63,378 bases of DNA from contig JBMNPT010000011.1 in NCBI GenBank assembly GCA_050943735.1, positions 1 to 63,378 on the forward strand, written 5' to 3'. Both the position numbers and the translations under genes were made by a program. Shown here in pieces: positions 52,937 to 60,118 of the stretch (its first letter is position 1; the number at the start of each line of letters is the position of its first letter). Source of the DNA: JBMNPT01 sp050943735. Its GTDB lineage: Bacteria > Bacillota > Clostridia > Oscillospirales > RGIG577. Below the pieces are notes generated by a model. The model was not told the DNA's origin. It was given only the letters and a program-made list of their open reading frames with translations, and ran no database searches.

Positions 52937-53620
52937 TTATTCGCTTTTTTTTGTGCGTTCCATATGAAAGCGATTGCGGTTGTAGAGCAGATGAAACAGC
53001 ATCTCCTGTTGCGCGTCACTGGGCCGGTGGTCCCGGATGGCCTCAAAAATCAGCCGGTGAGAGTGCAGAGTCTGCTGGAATTCCTGTTGTCCCACCTCCC
53101 GGGCAAAACTGATGACCCCTTCGCTGATGGTGGGAATCAGATTGGAAATCACCCGATTATGGGTACAGCGGGCAATACAGACGTGATATTCCATATCCAT
53201 GGGAGCAAACACCCCATGGGTGCCCATATAGGCTTCCAGTTCCGTCAGCTTTTCTTCCAGCGCCGCGATGTCCTCCGGGGTGGCGTTTTGTGCCGCCAGT
53301 GCGGCGATGGGCGGTTCGATGATGGTCCGCAGCTGCAGCAGATCTTGGGCGGTTTCCCACCGGTCCGGCAACAGAGCCAGCCCCAGAGGATCATCTGCAA
53401 CTCCCATTTTCTCCGAAACAAAGGTGCCCGCACCCTGCCGGATGGTGACAATGTTGCGGCTCACCAGTTGACGCACCGCTTCCCGCAGGGTATTGCGCCC
53501 CACTCCCAACAATTGGGAGAGAACGGTTTCATTGGGCAGACGGTCGCCCGGCTGCAGCCGCTGCTGCTGGATGTATTCGATGAGCGCTTGGGCGGTTTGT
53601 TGGCTCAGCGTATGGGACAT
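52937..53620 (-). CDS. GntR-family regulator, FadR/FCD subfamily
   Basis: A 227-residue repressor: N-terminal winged HTH (GDRLPNETVLSQLLGVGRNTLREAVRQL) and an all-helical FCD effector domain with metal-type residues (DMEYHVCIARC ... HSHRLIFEAI). FCD ligands are organic acids or sugar acids. It is the first gene of the GlpA-like unit, 100 bases before it, and divergent from the SorC regulator. Likely controls the trio and itself. Confidence 0.88.
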   Translation of the reverse strand: MSHTLSQQTAQALIEYIQQQRLQPGDRLPNETVLSQLLGVGRNTLREAVRQLVSRNIVTIRQGAGTFVSEKMGVADDPLGLALLPDRWETAQDLLQLRTIIEPPIAALAAQNATPEDIAALEEKLTELEAYMGTHGVFAPMDMEYHVCIARCTHNRVISNLIPTISEGVISFAREVGQQEFQQTLHSHRLIFEAIRDHRPSDAQQEMLFHLLYNRNRFHMERTKKSE

Positions 53621-53649
53621 GAGCAGACCCCTCCTTTCTGTTTTCTGAT

Positions 53650-53662
53650 TTGATTATATCAA
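53650..53662 (-). promoter_or_regulatory. GntR gene -10 within an inverted repeat
   Basis: TTGAT-TAT-ATCAA is symmetric and on the minus strand contains TATAAT, which would serve the GntR gene. Autoregulation is plausible. Confidence 0.45.
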
Positions 53663-53714
53663 CAATTGAGGCAAATGGACAGACAGACTTCTGTAATTTT
53701 AGAGGGAATCGCCC

Positions 53715-53743
53715 TTGCAAGCGGCCCGGAAACATGATACAGT
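53715..53743 (+). promoter_or_regulatory. sorC-type regulator promoter
   Basis: TTGCAA (53715-53720), 17-base spacer, TACAGT (53738-53743); 42 bases before the SorC gene. Confidence 0.55.
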
Positions 53744-53762
53744 TAATTTTGTAAACGCAATT

Positions 53763-53771
53763 GTCACAAAT
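53763..53771 (+). promoter_or_regulatory. Candidate SorC autoregulatory half-site
   Basis: GTCACAAAT differs at one base from the GTAACAAAT half-site before dhaL. It lies between the promoter and the SorC start. Confidence 0.45.
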
Positions 53772-53785
53772 GTTAAGGAGAGGCC

Positions 53786-54721
53786 ATGAACACTCGCAGC
53801 GAAAAACTCCAAAAACTGGCCAGAGTTGCCAATCTGTATTATGTGCAGGATCAGACCCAGCAACAGATCGCCCAAACCCTGGGGGTATCCCGGCCCCTCA
53901 TCAGCCGTATGCTGCGGGAGGCCAAAGAACTGGGTGTGGTGGAAATCCGCATCCATCAGCCCGGCAACAATACCAGTTCTCTGCTGGGACGCGCCGGTGC
54001 TCTATATGGTATTCAGGGAGGCGTGCTGGTCTCCGATGCCGATGACGATTACCGGACCAACCGTTTGCTGGTGGAACGGACTGTGGAGTTTTTGCGCACA
54101 CTTCATCCGCTGCATATGGGAATCGGATGGGGTCACATTGTGGGAGAACTGGTCTCGGCCTTGGAGAAACAACAACCGGAACAACTGGGGGTGGAACACA
54201 TCTGCCCTCTGGTGGGAAACAGCGGTATTTCCATTCGTAATTATCACTCCAATGAAAATGTGCGTATCCTGGCTCAGCAGTGGAAGGCGCAGCCCCATTA
54301 CCTGTATACCCCCGCCTTTGCGGAAACCCGCCAGGAGAGGGAGCTGCTACAGCAGACCCAGCACTACAAGGAGGTGCAGCGGGAGTGGGAACAGCTGGAT
54401 GTGGCCCTGGTCAACATCGGCAACTACCCCTCCACCCCTGATTTTGCCTCCGGTGCCCGGTACGGCACACTGTTGACCCAGCAAAAAGCGGTGGGACGGT
54501 TGATTGCCTATTATTTCAATCAGGAAGGGCAAATCATTCACTCGGACACCGACTACGCCATCCAAATTCCGCTGGAGCTGTTGAAAAATTGCCGCCACGT
54601 CATTGGGCTGTGCTCCGCCAACACCAATCGACGGGCATTGGAGGGCGCATTGCGCACCGGTCTGATCACCCATGTGGCTGCTCGGGAACAACTGCTGCGG
54701 GAAGTCATGAAAGAGGGATAG
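53786..54721 (+). CDS. SorC/LsrR-type sugar-binding transcriptional regulator
   Basis: A 311-residue regulator: N-terminal HTH with YYVQDQTQQQIAQTLGVSRP then LISRMLREAKELG, followed by a SorC sugar-phosphate binding domain (GIGWGHIVGELVSAL, DFASGARYGTLLTQQKAVG, IGLCSANTNRRALEGALRTG). Ligands in this family are phosphorylated sugars such as phospho-AI-2 for LsrR or DHAP-like compounds. It is transcribed with its own promoter and terminator, 185 bases before dhaL, and is the probable regulator of the dha/lsrF-like operon. Confidence 0.9.
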   Translation: MNTRSEKLQKLARVANLYYVQDQTQQQIAQTLGVSRPLISRMLREAKELGVVEIRIHQPGNNTSSLLGRAGALYGIQGGVLVSDADDDYRTNRLLVERTVEFLRTLHPLHMGIGWGHIVGELVSALEKQQPEQLGVEHICPLVGNSGISIRNYHSNENVRILAQQWKAQPHYLYTPAFAETRQERELLQQTQHYKEVQREWEQLDVALVNIGNYPSTPDFASGARYGTLLTQQKAVGRLIAYYFNQEGQIIHSDTDYAIQIPLELLKNCRHVIGLCSANTNRRALEGALRTGLITHVAAREQLLREVMKEG

Positions 54722-54733
54722 TGGACACATAGG

Positions 54734-54778
54734 TAACACCTTTTGCGAAAGCGAATTCGCAGAAGGTGTTATTTTTTT
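54734..54778 (+). terminator. Terminator of the SorC gene
   Basis: TAACACCTT/AAGGTGTTA with inner TGCGAA/TTCGCA, followed by seven T. Confidence 0.88.
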
Positions 54779-54837
54779 CCGTATTGCACAAAAGCACAGA
54801 GGGAAACCGAGCAAATGGGAGAAAATGCAAATCAAAA

Positions 54838-54867
54838 TTGACAATAGTAACAAATATAGGATATAAT
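54838..54867 (+). promoter_or_regulatory. Strong promoter of the dhaL-dhaK-aldolase-VOC operon
   Basis: TTGACA (54838-54843), 18-base spacer, TATAAT (54862-54867): both boxes are perfect. Located 39 bases before dhaL. Confidence 0.88.
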
Positions 54868-54885
54868 TAGAAAAACATTTGTTAC
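54847..54885 (+). promoter_or_regulatory. Operator-like inverted repeat around the dha promoter
   Basis: GTAACAAAT (54847-54855) and ATTTGTTAC (54877-54885) are perfect complements with 21 bases between them that contain the -10. The palindrome TTACATATGTAA (54882-54893) overlaps the right arm. The same half-site recurs before the SorC gene. Confidence 0.65.
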
Positions 54886-54906
54886 ATATGTAAAAAGGAG
54901 GCGCCT

Positions 54907-55533
54907 ATGAATCTAGATCGACAAGCCTTTGCCGGGATGCTCTGCTCCGCAGCGGATCTGATGGAGGAGCAATCGGACCGGCTCAGTGAAATTGACTCCC
55001 GGTTTGGGGACGGCGACCACGGTGTGACCATCGCCAAAATCGCCCGGCTGATCCGTCAGCGTGCCCAGCTGTGGCAGGAGGAGAGCTTTCAGGAATTTCT
55101 GGAGGATCTGGGAATGGCCATCATGGAGGTCAAAGGCGGCAGCGCCGGACCTCTGTACGGAACCATGGTGGGTGGTCTGGGAACTCAGCTGGAGGGGGTG
55201 ACCCTGCTGGACAGCCAGGCGGTACAACAGATGTTCCAGGGTTGTCTCAGCGAGATGCAGGACGTCACCACCGCCAAAGTAGGCGACAAAACCATGATGG
55301 ATGCGCTGATTCCAGCGGTGGAAGCGGTACAGCAATCTTCGGGAGAACCCCAGGAACTGTTTCGTGTGGCCGCTCAGGCCGCGCAGGACGGTGCCCGGGC
55401 CAGTGAGGGCTTTATTTCCAAATTTGGCCGGGCGCGCAGCTACAAGGAGCAGACCATTGGGACACCCGATGCCGGAGCGGTGAGCACATCGCTCTTTTTC
55501 CAGGGGCTATACCAGGGCATTCCCCAAGCATAA
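54907..55533 (+). CDS. dhaL: Dihydroxyacetone kinase subunit DhaL (ADP/ATP-binding)
   Basis: A 208-residue all-helical DhaL domain with the Mg-binding aspartates in IDSRFGDGDHG and the nucleotide-site GGSAGPLYGTM and DGARASEGFISKFGRA. It transfers phosphate to the substrate held covalently on DhaK. AAAAAGGAGG precedes the ATG. The order L-K is reversed from the usual K-L, and no dhaM (PTS donor) is nearby, so ATP or a remote DhaM must be the donor. Confidence 0.92.
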   Translation: MNLDRQAFAGMLCSAADLMEEQSDRLSEIDSRFGDGDHGVTIAKIARLIRQRAQLWQEESFQEFLEDLGMAIMEVKGGSAGPLYGTMVGGLGTQLEGVTLLDSQAVQQMFQGCLSEMQDVTTAKVGDKTMMDALIPAVEAVQQSSGEPQELFRVAAQAAQDGARASEGFISKFGRARSYKEQTIGTPDAGAVSTSLFFQGLYQGIPQA

Positions 55534-55558
55534 AGAAGTACAGAGGAGGATTTGAGCT

Positions 55559-56557
55559 ATGAAAATGAAAAAATTCATCAACGCGCCGGAAAACCTCACC
55601 GATGAACTGCTGGACGGTCTGGTGGCCGCCAACCGGGATCTGTTGATCCGGGGTGAGCAGAATATGATCATCAATAAAAAGCTGGACCAGGCAGACCGCG
55701 TCACCATCGTCACCCAGGGCGGATCGGGCCATGAACCCGCCATCAGCGGCTTTGTGGGCGACGGCATGGTGGACATCTCGGTGGTGGGCGACATTTTCGC
55801 CGCGCCCGGGCCCCAGGCCTGTGTGGATGCCATCAAGTTGGCTGACCGGGGCAAAGGTGTGCTGTACATCGTGCTCAATCACGCCGGCGACATGCTCACC
55901 GGCAACCTGACCATGAAGCAGGTGAAAAAACAGGGTCTCCACTGCGTCAAGGTGGTCACCCAGGAGGATGTATCCAACGCGCCCAGAGAACAGGCGGAGG
56001 ATCGCCGGGGACTGGTGGGCTGCGTGCCTACTTATAAAATTGCGGGAGCTGCCGCGGCAGAGGGCAAGAGCCTGGAAGAGGTGGCCGCCATCGCCCAGCG
56101 GTTTGCCGACAACATGGCTACGCTGGCAGTGGCGGTACGGGGGGCGACTCACCCCAGCACCGGCAGTATGCTGGCCGATTTGGGCGAGGACGACATGGAG
56201 ATCGGCATGGGACAGCACGGTGAAGGCGGAGGCGGACGCCAGCCGATGAAGACCGCCGATGAAACCGCTGAGATTATGGTGGAAGCCCTGCTCAAGGACA
56301 TCGGGATCCAGTCGGGCGAAAAAGTGATGCTGATCCTCAACGGCACCGGCGCCACCACCTTGATGGAGCTGCTGATTCTGTATCGCCGGTGCGAGCAGAT
56401 CTTGCGGGAAAAGAACATTGAGATTGTGGCCAATTATGTGGGCGAGCTGCTCACTGTGCAGGAGCAGGCTGGCTTCCAGATGTTCATGGCCCGTATGGAT
56501 GACGAATTGCTGCGGCTGTGGAACGCTCCCTGCCAGACTCCCTATTTCAAAAAGTGA
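55559..56557 (+). CDS. dhaK: Dihydroxyacetone kinase subunit DhaK (substrate-binding)
   Basis: A 332-residue DhaK: QGGSGHEPAISGFVGDGMVD near residue 60 (substrate loop), YIVLNHAGDMLTGNLT, and the covalent His in EIGMGQHGEGGG (about 222). The His forms a hemiaminal with the ketone of short ketoses: dihydroxyacetone classically, but relatives act on erythrulose or apulose. Substrate here is not proven; gene context points to a C5 dihydroxy-dione or similar. Confidence 0.93.
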   Translation: MKMKKFINAPENLTDELLDGLVAANRDLLIRGEQNMIINKKLDQADRVTIVTQGGSGHEPAISGFVGDGMVDISVVGDIFAAPGPQACVDAIKLADRGKGVLYIVLNHAGDMLTGNLTMKQVKKQGLHCVKVVTQEDVSNAPREQAEDRRGLVGCVPTYKIAGAAAAEGKSLEEVAAIAQRFADNMATLAVAVRGATHPSTGSMLADLGEDDMEIGMGQHGEGGGGRQPMKTADETAEIMVEALLKDIGIQSGEKVMLILNGTGATTLMELLILYRRCEQILREKNIEIVANYVGELLTVQEQAGFQMFMARMDDELLRLWNAPCQTPYFKK

Positions 56558-56569
56558 GGAGGCGGCACA

Positions 56570-57454
56570 ATGGCAGACGCAATTGGCAATAAACTGGCCA
56601 AGGATTATCATTTGGATGTGGCTCCCGCCAGCGGCGCGCTGGGAATCAAGGGACTGGAACACTGTGACTGGGGCATGAAAAACCGGCTGGCCCGGATGTT
56701 CCGTCCCCAGTCGGGCAATACGGTGATGCTGGCTTTTGACCATGGATATATCATGGGACCCACAGCAGGACTGGAACGCATCGATGTCACCATTCCGCCA
56801 TTGGCGGAGCATGTGGATGTACTGATGGCCACCCGGGGAATTTTGCGTTCCTGCATTGACCCCACCGGCCGGCAGGCCAAATGCCTGCGGGTGACCTACG
56901 ACGCTTCGGTGGTACAGGAGGAGATGAGCGCTGGCGGCGGCATCGCCTGCGATGTGGAAAATGCCCTGCGGATGAACGCAGAATGTATGGCGGTACAGAC
57001 CTTTATTGGCGCGCCTGGTGAGAAAAATTCTCTGGAGCTGCTGGCCCGTACAGTGGATATGGGCACCAGGTATGGGATTCCCACCCTGGGCGTAGTGGCT
57101 GTGGGCAAACAGATGGCCCGGGATGAGAAATTTTTCCTGCTGGCCACCCGTATGGTGGCGGAAACCGGCGCTCACATTGTGAAGAGCTACTATTGTGAGG
57201 GCTTTGAACGGGTGGCGGCGGCCTGTCCGGTGCCCATTGTCATAGCGGGCGGCAAAAAACTGCCCGAGCAGGAAGCGCTGACCATGGCCTATCGAGCCAT
57301 CAGTGAAGGGGCTCATGGGGTGGACATGGGGCGCAACATCTTCCAGTCGGAAGCTCCGGTGGCCATGACAAAAGCCATCGCGAAGGTGGTGCACGAGGGA
57401 TATACCGACCGGCAGGCCTATGAGTTCTATCTGGACAGCAAACAACAGGGATGA
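56570..57454 (+). CDS. lsrF: LsrF-like thiolase/aldolase (DhnA/DeoC-type class I)
   Basis: A 294-residue TIM-barrel protein strongly resembling LsrF along its length: VMLAFDHGY near 50, GPTAGLERID, VLMATRGILRS, the Schiff-base Lys in AHIVKSYY (about 205), PVPIVIAGGKKLPE and GVDMGRNIFQS. E. coli LsrF transfers an acetyl group from 3-hydroxy-2,4-pentadione-5-phosphate to CoA, giving DHAP and acetyl-CoA. AGGAGGCGG precedes the ATG, 12 bases after dhaK. Substrate by homology only. Confidence 0.85.
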   Translation: MADAIGNKLAKDYHLDVAPASGALGIKGLEHCDWGMKNRLARMFRPQSGNTVMLAFDHGYIMGPTAGLERIDVTIPPLAEHVDVLMATRGILRSCIDPTGRQAKCLRVTYDASVVQEEMSAGGGIACDVENALRMNAECMAVQTFIGAPGEKNSLELLARTVDMGTRYGIPTLGVVAVGKQMARDEKFFLLATRMVAETGAHIVKSYYCEGFERVAAACPVPIVIAGGKKLPEQEALTMAYRAISEGAHGVDMGRNIFQSEAPVAMTKAIAKVVHEGYTDRQAYEFYLDSKQQG

Positions 57455-57466
57455 GGAGGAATGATG

Positions 57467-57787
57467 ATGGCAGCCACTTATATGCACATTGGAATACCGG
57501 TGACCAACAAAAAGCCGGGAATGACCTATAATGAGGATATGAAACTGTGGATGAGCAATCCCGAGGACTATGACTACAAAATTGAGTACCTGAAATTTGA
57601 GGAGGGTACGCCCTTCCCTGAAATCCTGCACAAACAGCCCCATGTGGCCTATCGGGTGGATGATCTGACCCCCTACATGGAACAGGCGGATCGGGTGATT
57701 TTTGGCCCTGCGGAGGCCGGTCCCGGCGCTCGCCTGGCATTCATTATACAGGATGACGCCATCATTGAGCTGTATGAACAGAAATAA
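57467..57787 (+). CDS. Small VOC/glyoxalase-fold protein, possible isomerase
   Basis: A 106-residue protein with a candidate metal set H-E-H-E: His in YMHIGIPV, Glu in IEYLKFEEG, His in PHVAYRVDDL and Glu in IIELYEQ. This is the pattern of metal-dependent vicinal-oxygen-chelate isomerases and lyases. It is last in the dha/lsrF-like operon, where Lsr systems have the small isomerase LsrG. The third of three ATGs (57461, 57464, 57467) is best spaced from GAGGAGG. Reaction unknown. Confidence 0.75.
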   Translation: MAATYMHIGIPVTNKKPGMTYNEDMKLWMSNPEDYDYKIEYLKFEEGTPFPEILHKQPHVAYRVDDLTPYMEQADRVIFGPAEAGPGARLAFIIQDDAIIELYEQK

Positions 57788-57791
57788 CAGG

Positions 57792-57829
57792 AAAACCCCC
57801 GGCATGACTGGTTCATGCCGGGGGTTTCT
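57792..57829. terminator. Bidirectional terminator between the VOC gene and a GntR gene
   Basis: AACCCCCGGCATGA pairs with TCATGCCGGGGGTT; T-rich on both strands. Confidence 0.88.
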
Positions 57830-57835
57830 TGGTTT

Positions 57836-58513
57836 TCAATCCGCGAAATATCCTGGGTATTTCGCCTGTATAAAAGGTTTGTTGATGCGGTACCGGGAGA
57901 GGTGGGCCGTCACGTTGGCTCTGGCCCCCGGGGCGTCTCCCTGCCGCAGCGATTCCAAAATGGAGGCGTGTTCTTCCACAATGTGCAGGTCTTTGACTGA
58001 ATCTACACTCATACTGCGAATGCGGTCAAAATGAACCGACATACTTCGGATTAGCTGCCAGGTCTGTTCCATTCCTTGCAGCCGGAACAGTTCTGTATGA
58101 AATGCGTCATCCAATTCCATCAGCCGCGCAAACGCATGGTTTTTCAGGCTGATGCGCTGGAGTGCTACATTTTCCGTCAGCGTCAGCAGATCGCTATCCT
58201 TGACCCATCCGCACAGCTGCTCTACTATGGCATTTTCCAATGCCAGTCGTACAAAACGGGCCTCTTCCACCATTTCATATCGAATCAGGGAAATGCGGCT
58301 GCCCCGTTGGGGCAGGATTTCCACAATTTGAGTACGGCTCAGTTCAATAAGCGCTTCTCGTACCGGAGTTCTGGAAATGCCCAGTTGGGCTGCCAGCTCG
58401 TTTTCGCTGACAATGCTGCCTGGCGCCAAATCCAGCGAGATGATATTGGCCCGGAGCATACGGCCTGCATACTGACGTGCGGTTTCACCGGGCAGTCGTT
58501 GGGTGATATGCAT
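57836..58513 (-). CDS. GntR-family regulator, FCD subfamily
   Basis: A 225-residue protein with a winged HTH (GSIVSENELAAQLGISRTPVREALIEL, wing QRGSRIS) and an FCD domain with metal-type residues (ELDDAFHTELFRL, EEHASILESL). It lies 18 bases after the UroD-family gene on the same strand, so they form an operon that it probably controls through the inverted repeat in the common promoter at 59646-59664. Confidence 0.88.
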   Translation of the reverse strand: MHITQRLPGETARQYAGRMLRANIISLDLAPGSIVSENELAAQLGISRTPVREALIELSRTQIVEILPQRGSRISLIRYEMVEEARFVRLALENAIVEQLCGWVKDSDLLTLTENVALQRISLKNHAFARLMELDDAFHTELFRLQGMEQTWQLIRSMSVHFDRIRSMSVDSVKDLHIVEEHASILESLRQGDAPGARANVTAHLSRYRINKPFIQAKYPGYFAD

Positions 58514-58531
58514 GGGGCCCTCCTTGTCTGC

Positions 58532-59590
58532 TTAATAACGATAGCGGTGCGCAGTGTCCCGGACGGCCAGGATATTGTCCACCGGCGACTGGATGGGCAC
58601 TTCGCAGCCCGAACCCAGAATGAATGCACCCTGTTTGCCTGCGGCCTCGATGGCCTTTTCCGATTCCCGAGCCACCAGATCCGGGGTGCCCTGCAGCAAT
58701 ACCACAGTGGGGTCCAGATTGCCCATCAGACATACATGATCTCCTGCCAGCTGCCGAGCCTTTGCCAGATCCACCTTGTGGTCGATTTCCACAATATCCG
58801 CTCCGGTTTTGGCCATCAGCGGCAGGATGGGAGTGGTGTTGCCACAAATGTGCAGCAGACGTACTGCATCGTATTCCTCACAGATGGGACCCATGGCAGT
58901 GAAATATTTTTTCTCAAAGGGGAAGATATACTTTTCGTAATAGTGAGGAGATACCAGATCGGGCGAAGCAGAGGAGTCGCCGCAGACGATGATGGTGGCA
59001 CCGGCTTTGACTGCTGCGGTGGAGAAGGTGATGAGCGCCTGGGTCATCCGCTCCATCAGCTGCATGATCTTTTTCTGTGCAGCTTCATCCTCATCTGCTT
59101 CGGCTATAGCCATCTCTGTGAGGAAGTTCTGGGTGCCCAGCATATGTCCTGCCAGAGAGAACATACCTGTTCCGCAGGTGCGGATGGCCACTTCATCTCC
59201 GAAGATTTCCTTCAGCCGGGAAACGGCTTCCAGGAAGACAGGCATACGGCCCTGGCTGTAGGGATCAATGGTGTCAGGCAGATTGTCCACTTCATCCAGA
59301 CTCTGGATGGCAGTTTTGGTCACGTGGGGGGTGTCATTTTCCGGCTGGTGAATTTCCACGCCGAACGCCTGTGCCAGATAGTAGTTGTCTGACTGGGGAA
59401 CTACCACGTCCAATTTCAAAAGTTCCCAAGCCTTGGCCTGCGCTTCGGCCATGCGTTTGCCGTCGGTGTTGTAGAGGGAGATGGGAACACCGGCCACTGC
59501 CGCGCCATAATTCCCGATGTAGGGCGCTGCGGGTACACAGTCCGGCCGGCCGCCCCGGGCGGCGGTGATGATTCGCTGTTTGGATGTCAT
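58532..59590 (-). CDS. Uroporphyrinogen decarboxylase-family protein, probable corrinoid-type methyltransferase
   Basis: A 352-residue UroD-fold TIM barrel. HICGN (His and Cys) and a later GSGCEVP Cys form the H-x-C...C zinc set of MtaA/CmuA-type methyltransferases, which true UroD enzymes lack. Such proteins move methyl groups between a corrinoid protein and a thiol or folate. No corrinoid protein is adjacent, so the methyl donor is unknown. GGAG lies 8 bases before ATG 59590. Confidence 0.8.
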   Translation of the reverse strand: MTSKQRIITAARGGRPDCVPAAPYIGNYGAAVAGVPISLYNTDGKRMAEAQAKAWELLKLDVVVPQSDNYYLAQAFGVEIHQPENDTPHVTKTAIQSLDEVDNLPDTIDPYSQGRMPVFLEAVSRLKEIFGDEVAIRTCGTGMFSLAGHMLGTQNFLTEMAIAEADEDEAAQKKIMQLMERMTQALITFSTAAVKAGATIIVCGDSSASPDLVSPHYYEKYIFPFEKKYFTAMGPICEEYDAVRLLHICGNTTPILPLMAKTGADIVEIDHKVDLAKARQLAGDHVCLMGNLDPTVVLLQGTPDLVARESEKAIEAAGKQGAFILGSGCEVPIQSPVDNILAVRDTAHRYRY

Positions 59591-59644
59591 AGAGGTCACT
59601 CCTTGTCCGTAATTGGAGCGGCCGCAGCCACTCTCTTTGACCTC

Positions 59645-59673
59645 ATTGTATCACTAGTATACAAGTATGTCAA
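59645..59673 (-). promoter_or_regulatory. Strong promoter of the UroD-family/GntR operon
   Basis: On the minus strand TTGACA (59673-59668), a 17-base spacer and TACAAT (59650-59645). Perfect -35, 5/6 -10. Confidence 0.85.
59646..59664 (-). promoter_or_regulatory. GntR operator candidate within that promoter
   Basis: TTGTAT-N7-ATACAA is a perfect inverted repeat that spans the -10 and most of the spacer. It fits an FCD GntR dimer and repression by occlusion. Confidence 0.65.
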
Positions 59674-59705
59674 TCCTTGGCGGATATTTTGCGGCCCGCG
59701 GGGCA

Positions 59706-59960
59706 TCAGCCCCGCTGCCGTTGGTACTTTTCCCGGGTGGCCGCCCCTCCCCGCAAATGACGTTCCAATTTATTTTTTTCCAGCACCTGCTTCACTTGCG
59801 CCCAAAGTTGGGGATTCAGCACATACAGCCGGCTGGTTACATCCTTATGTACAGTAGATTTGGAAATCTTGAACTGGCTGGCACAGGCGCGTACAGTGGA
59901 ATTGTGCTCCACGATGTATTGCCCCAACTGTACACACCGTTCTTCGATATTTCCCTTCAA
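59706..59960 (-). CDS. spoIIID: Sporulation transcription factor SpoIIID
   Basis: An 84-residue DNA-binding protein with the SpoIIID HTH (TVRACASQFKISKSTVHKDV) and the C-terminal KNKLERHLRGGAATREKY block. It modulates the SigE regulon in the mother cell. Upstream on the minus strand, CATATACA with CTATTT about 13 bases before it resembles a SigE promoter but is not convincing. Monocistronic here. Confidence 0.95.
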   Translation of the reverse strand: MKGNIEERCVQLGQYIVEHNSTVRACASQFKISKSTVHKDVTSRLYVLNPQLWAQVKQVLEKNKLERHLRGGAATREKYQRQRG

Positions 59961-60077
59961 TAGTTCCCACCTTCTTTTTTATTTGTTCAGTGCATGTATA
60001 TGCGCCGGAAAAGGGAAATAGGACGAAGAAAATTGCCGCCTTAAATTTACCGAAAGTCCATGGCATCTATCGAAAAA

Positions 60078-60088
60078 TGTGGTATAAT
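60078..60088 (+). promoter_or_regulatory. uraA extended -10 promoter (TGTGGTATAAT)
   Basis: A perfect TRTGn-TATAAT, 30 bases before uraA; no clear -35. No PyrR-type attenuator was seen in the leader. Confidence 0.65.
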
Positions 60089-60118
60089 GGCACAAGAATC
60101 AAAAAAGGAGTGTGGGAA

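Noticed and set aside
53786..57787. A standard lsr AI-2 operon
   Set aside because: No lsrK, lsrG or lsrACDB transporter is present; only the regulator family and the LsrF-like enzyme match, so it is reported as an Lsr-like variant instead.
55412..57805. Long minus-strand frame (797 codons) opposite dhaL-dhaK-lsrF-VOC
   Set aside because: All four plus-strand genes show family motifs and ribosome sites; the antisense translation has none.
59960..60060. SigE promoter for spoIIID
   Set aside because: The CATATACA and CTATTT elements fit the consensus only partly and their spacing is uncertain.
59990..60118. PyrR attenuator before uraA
   Set aside because: No terminator-antiterminator pair or PyrR-type binding loop in the short leader.
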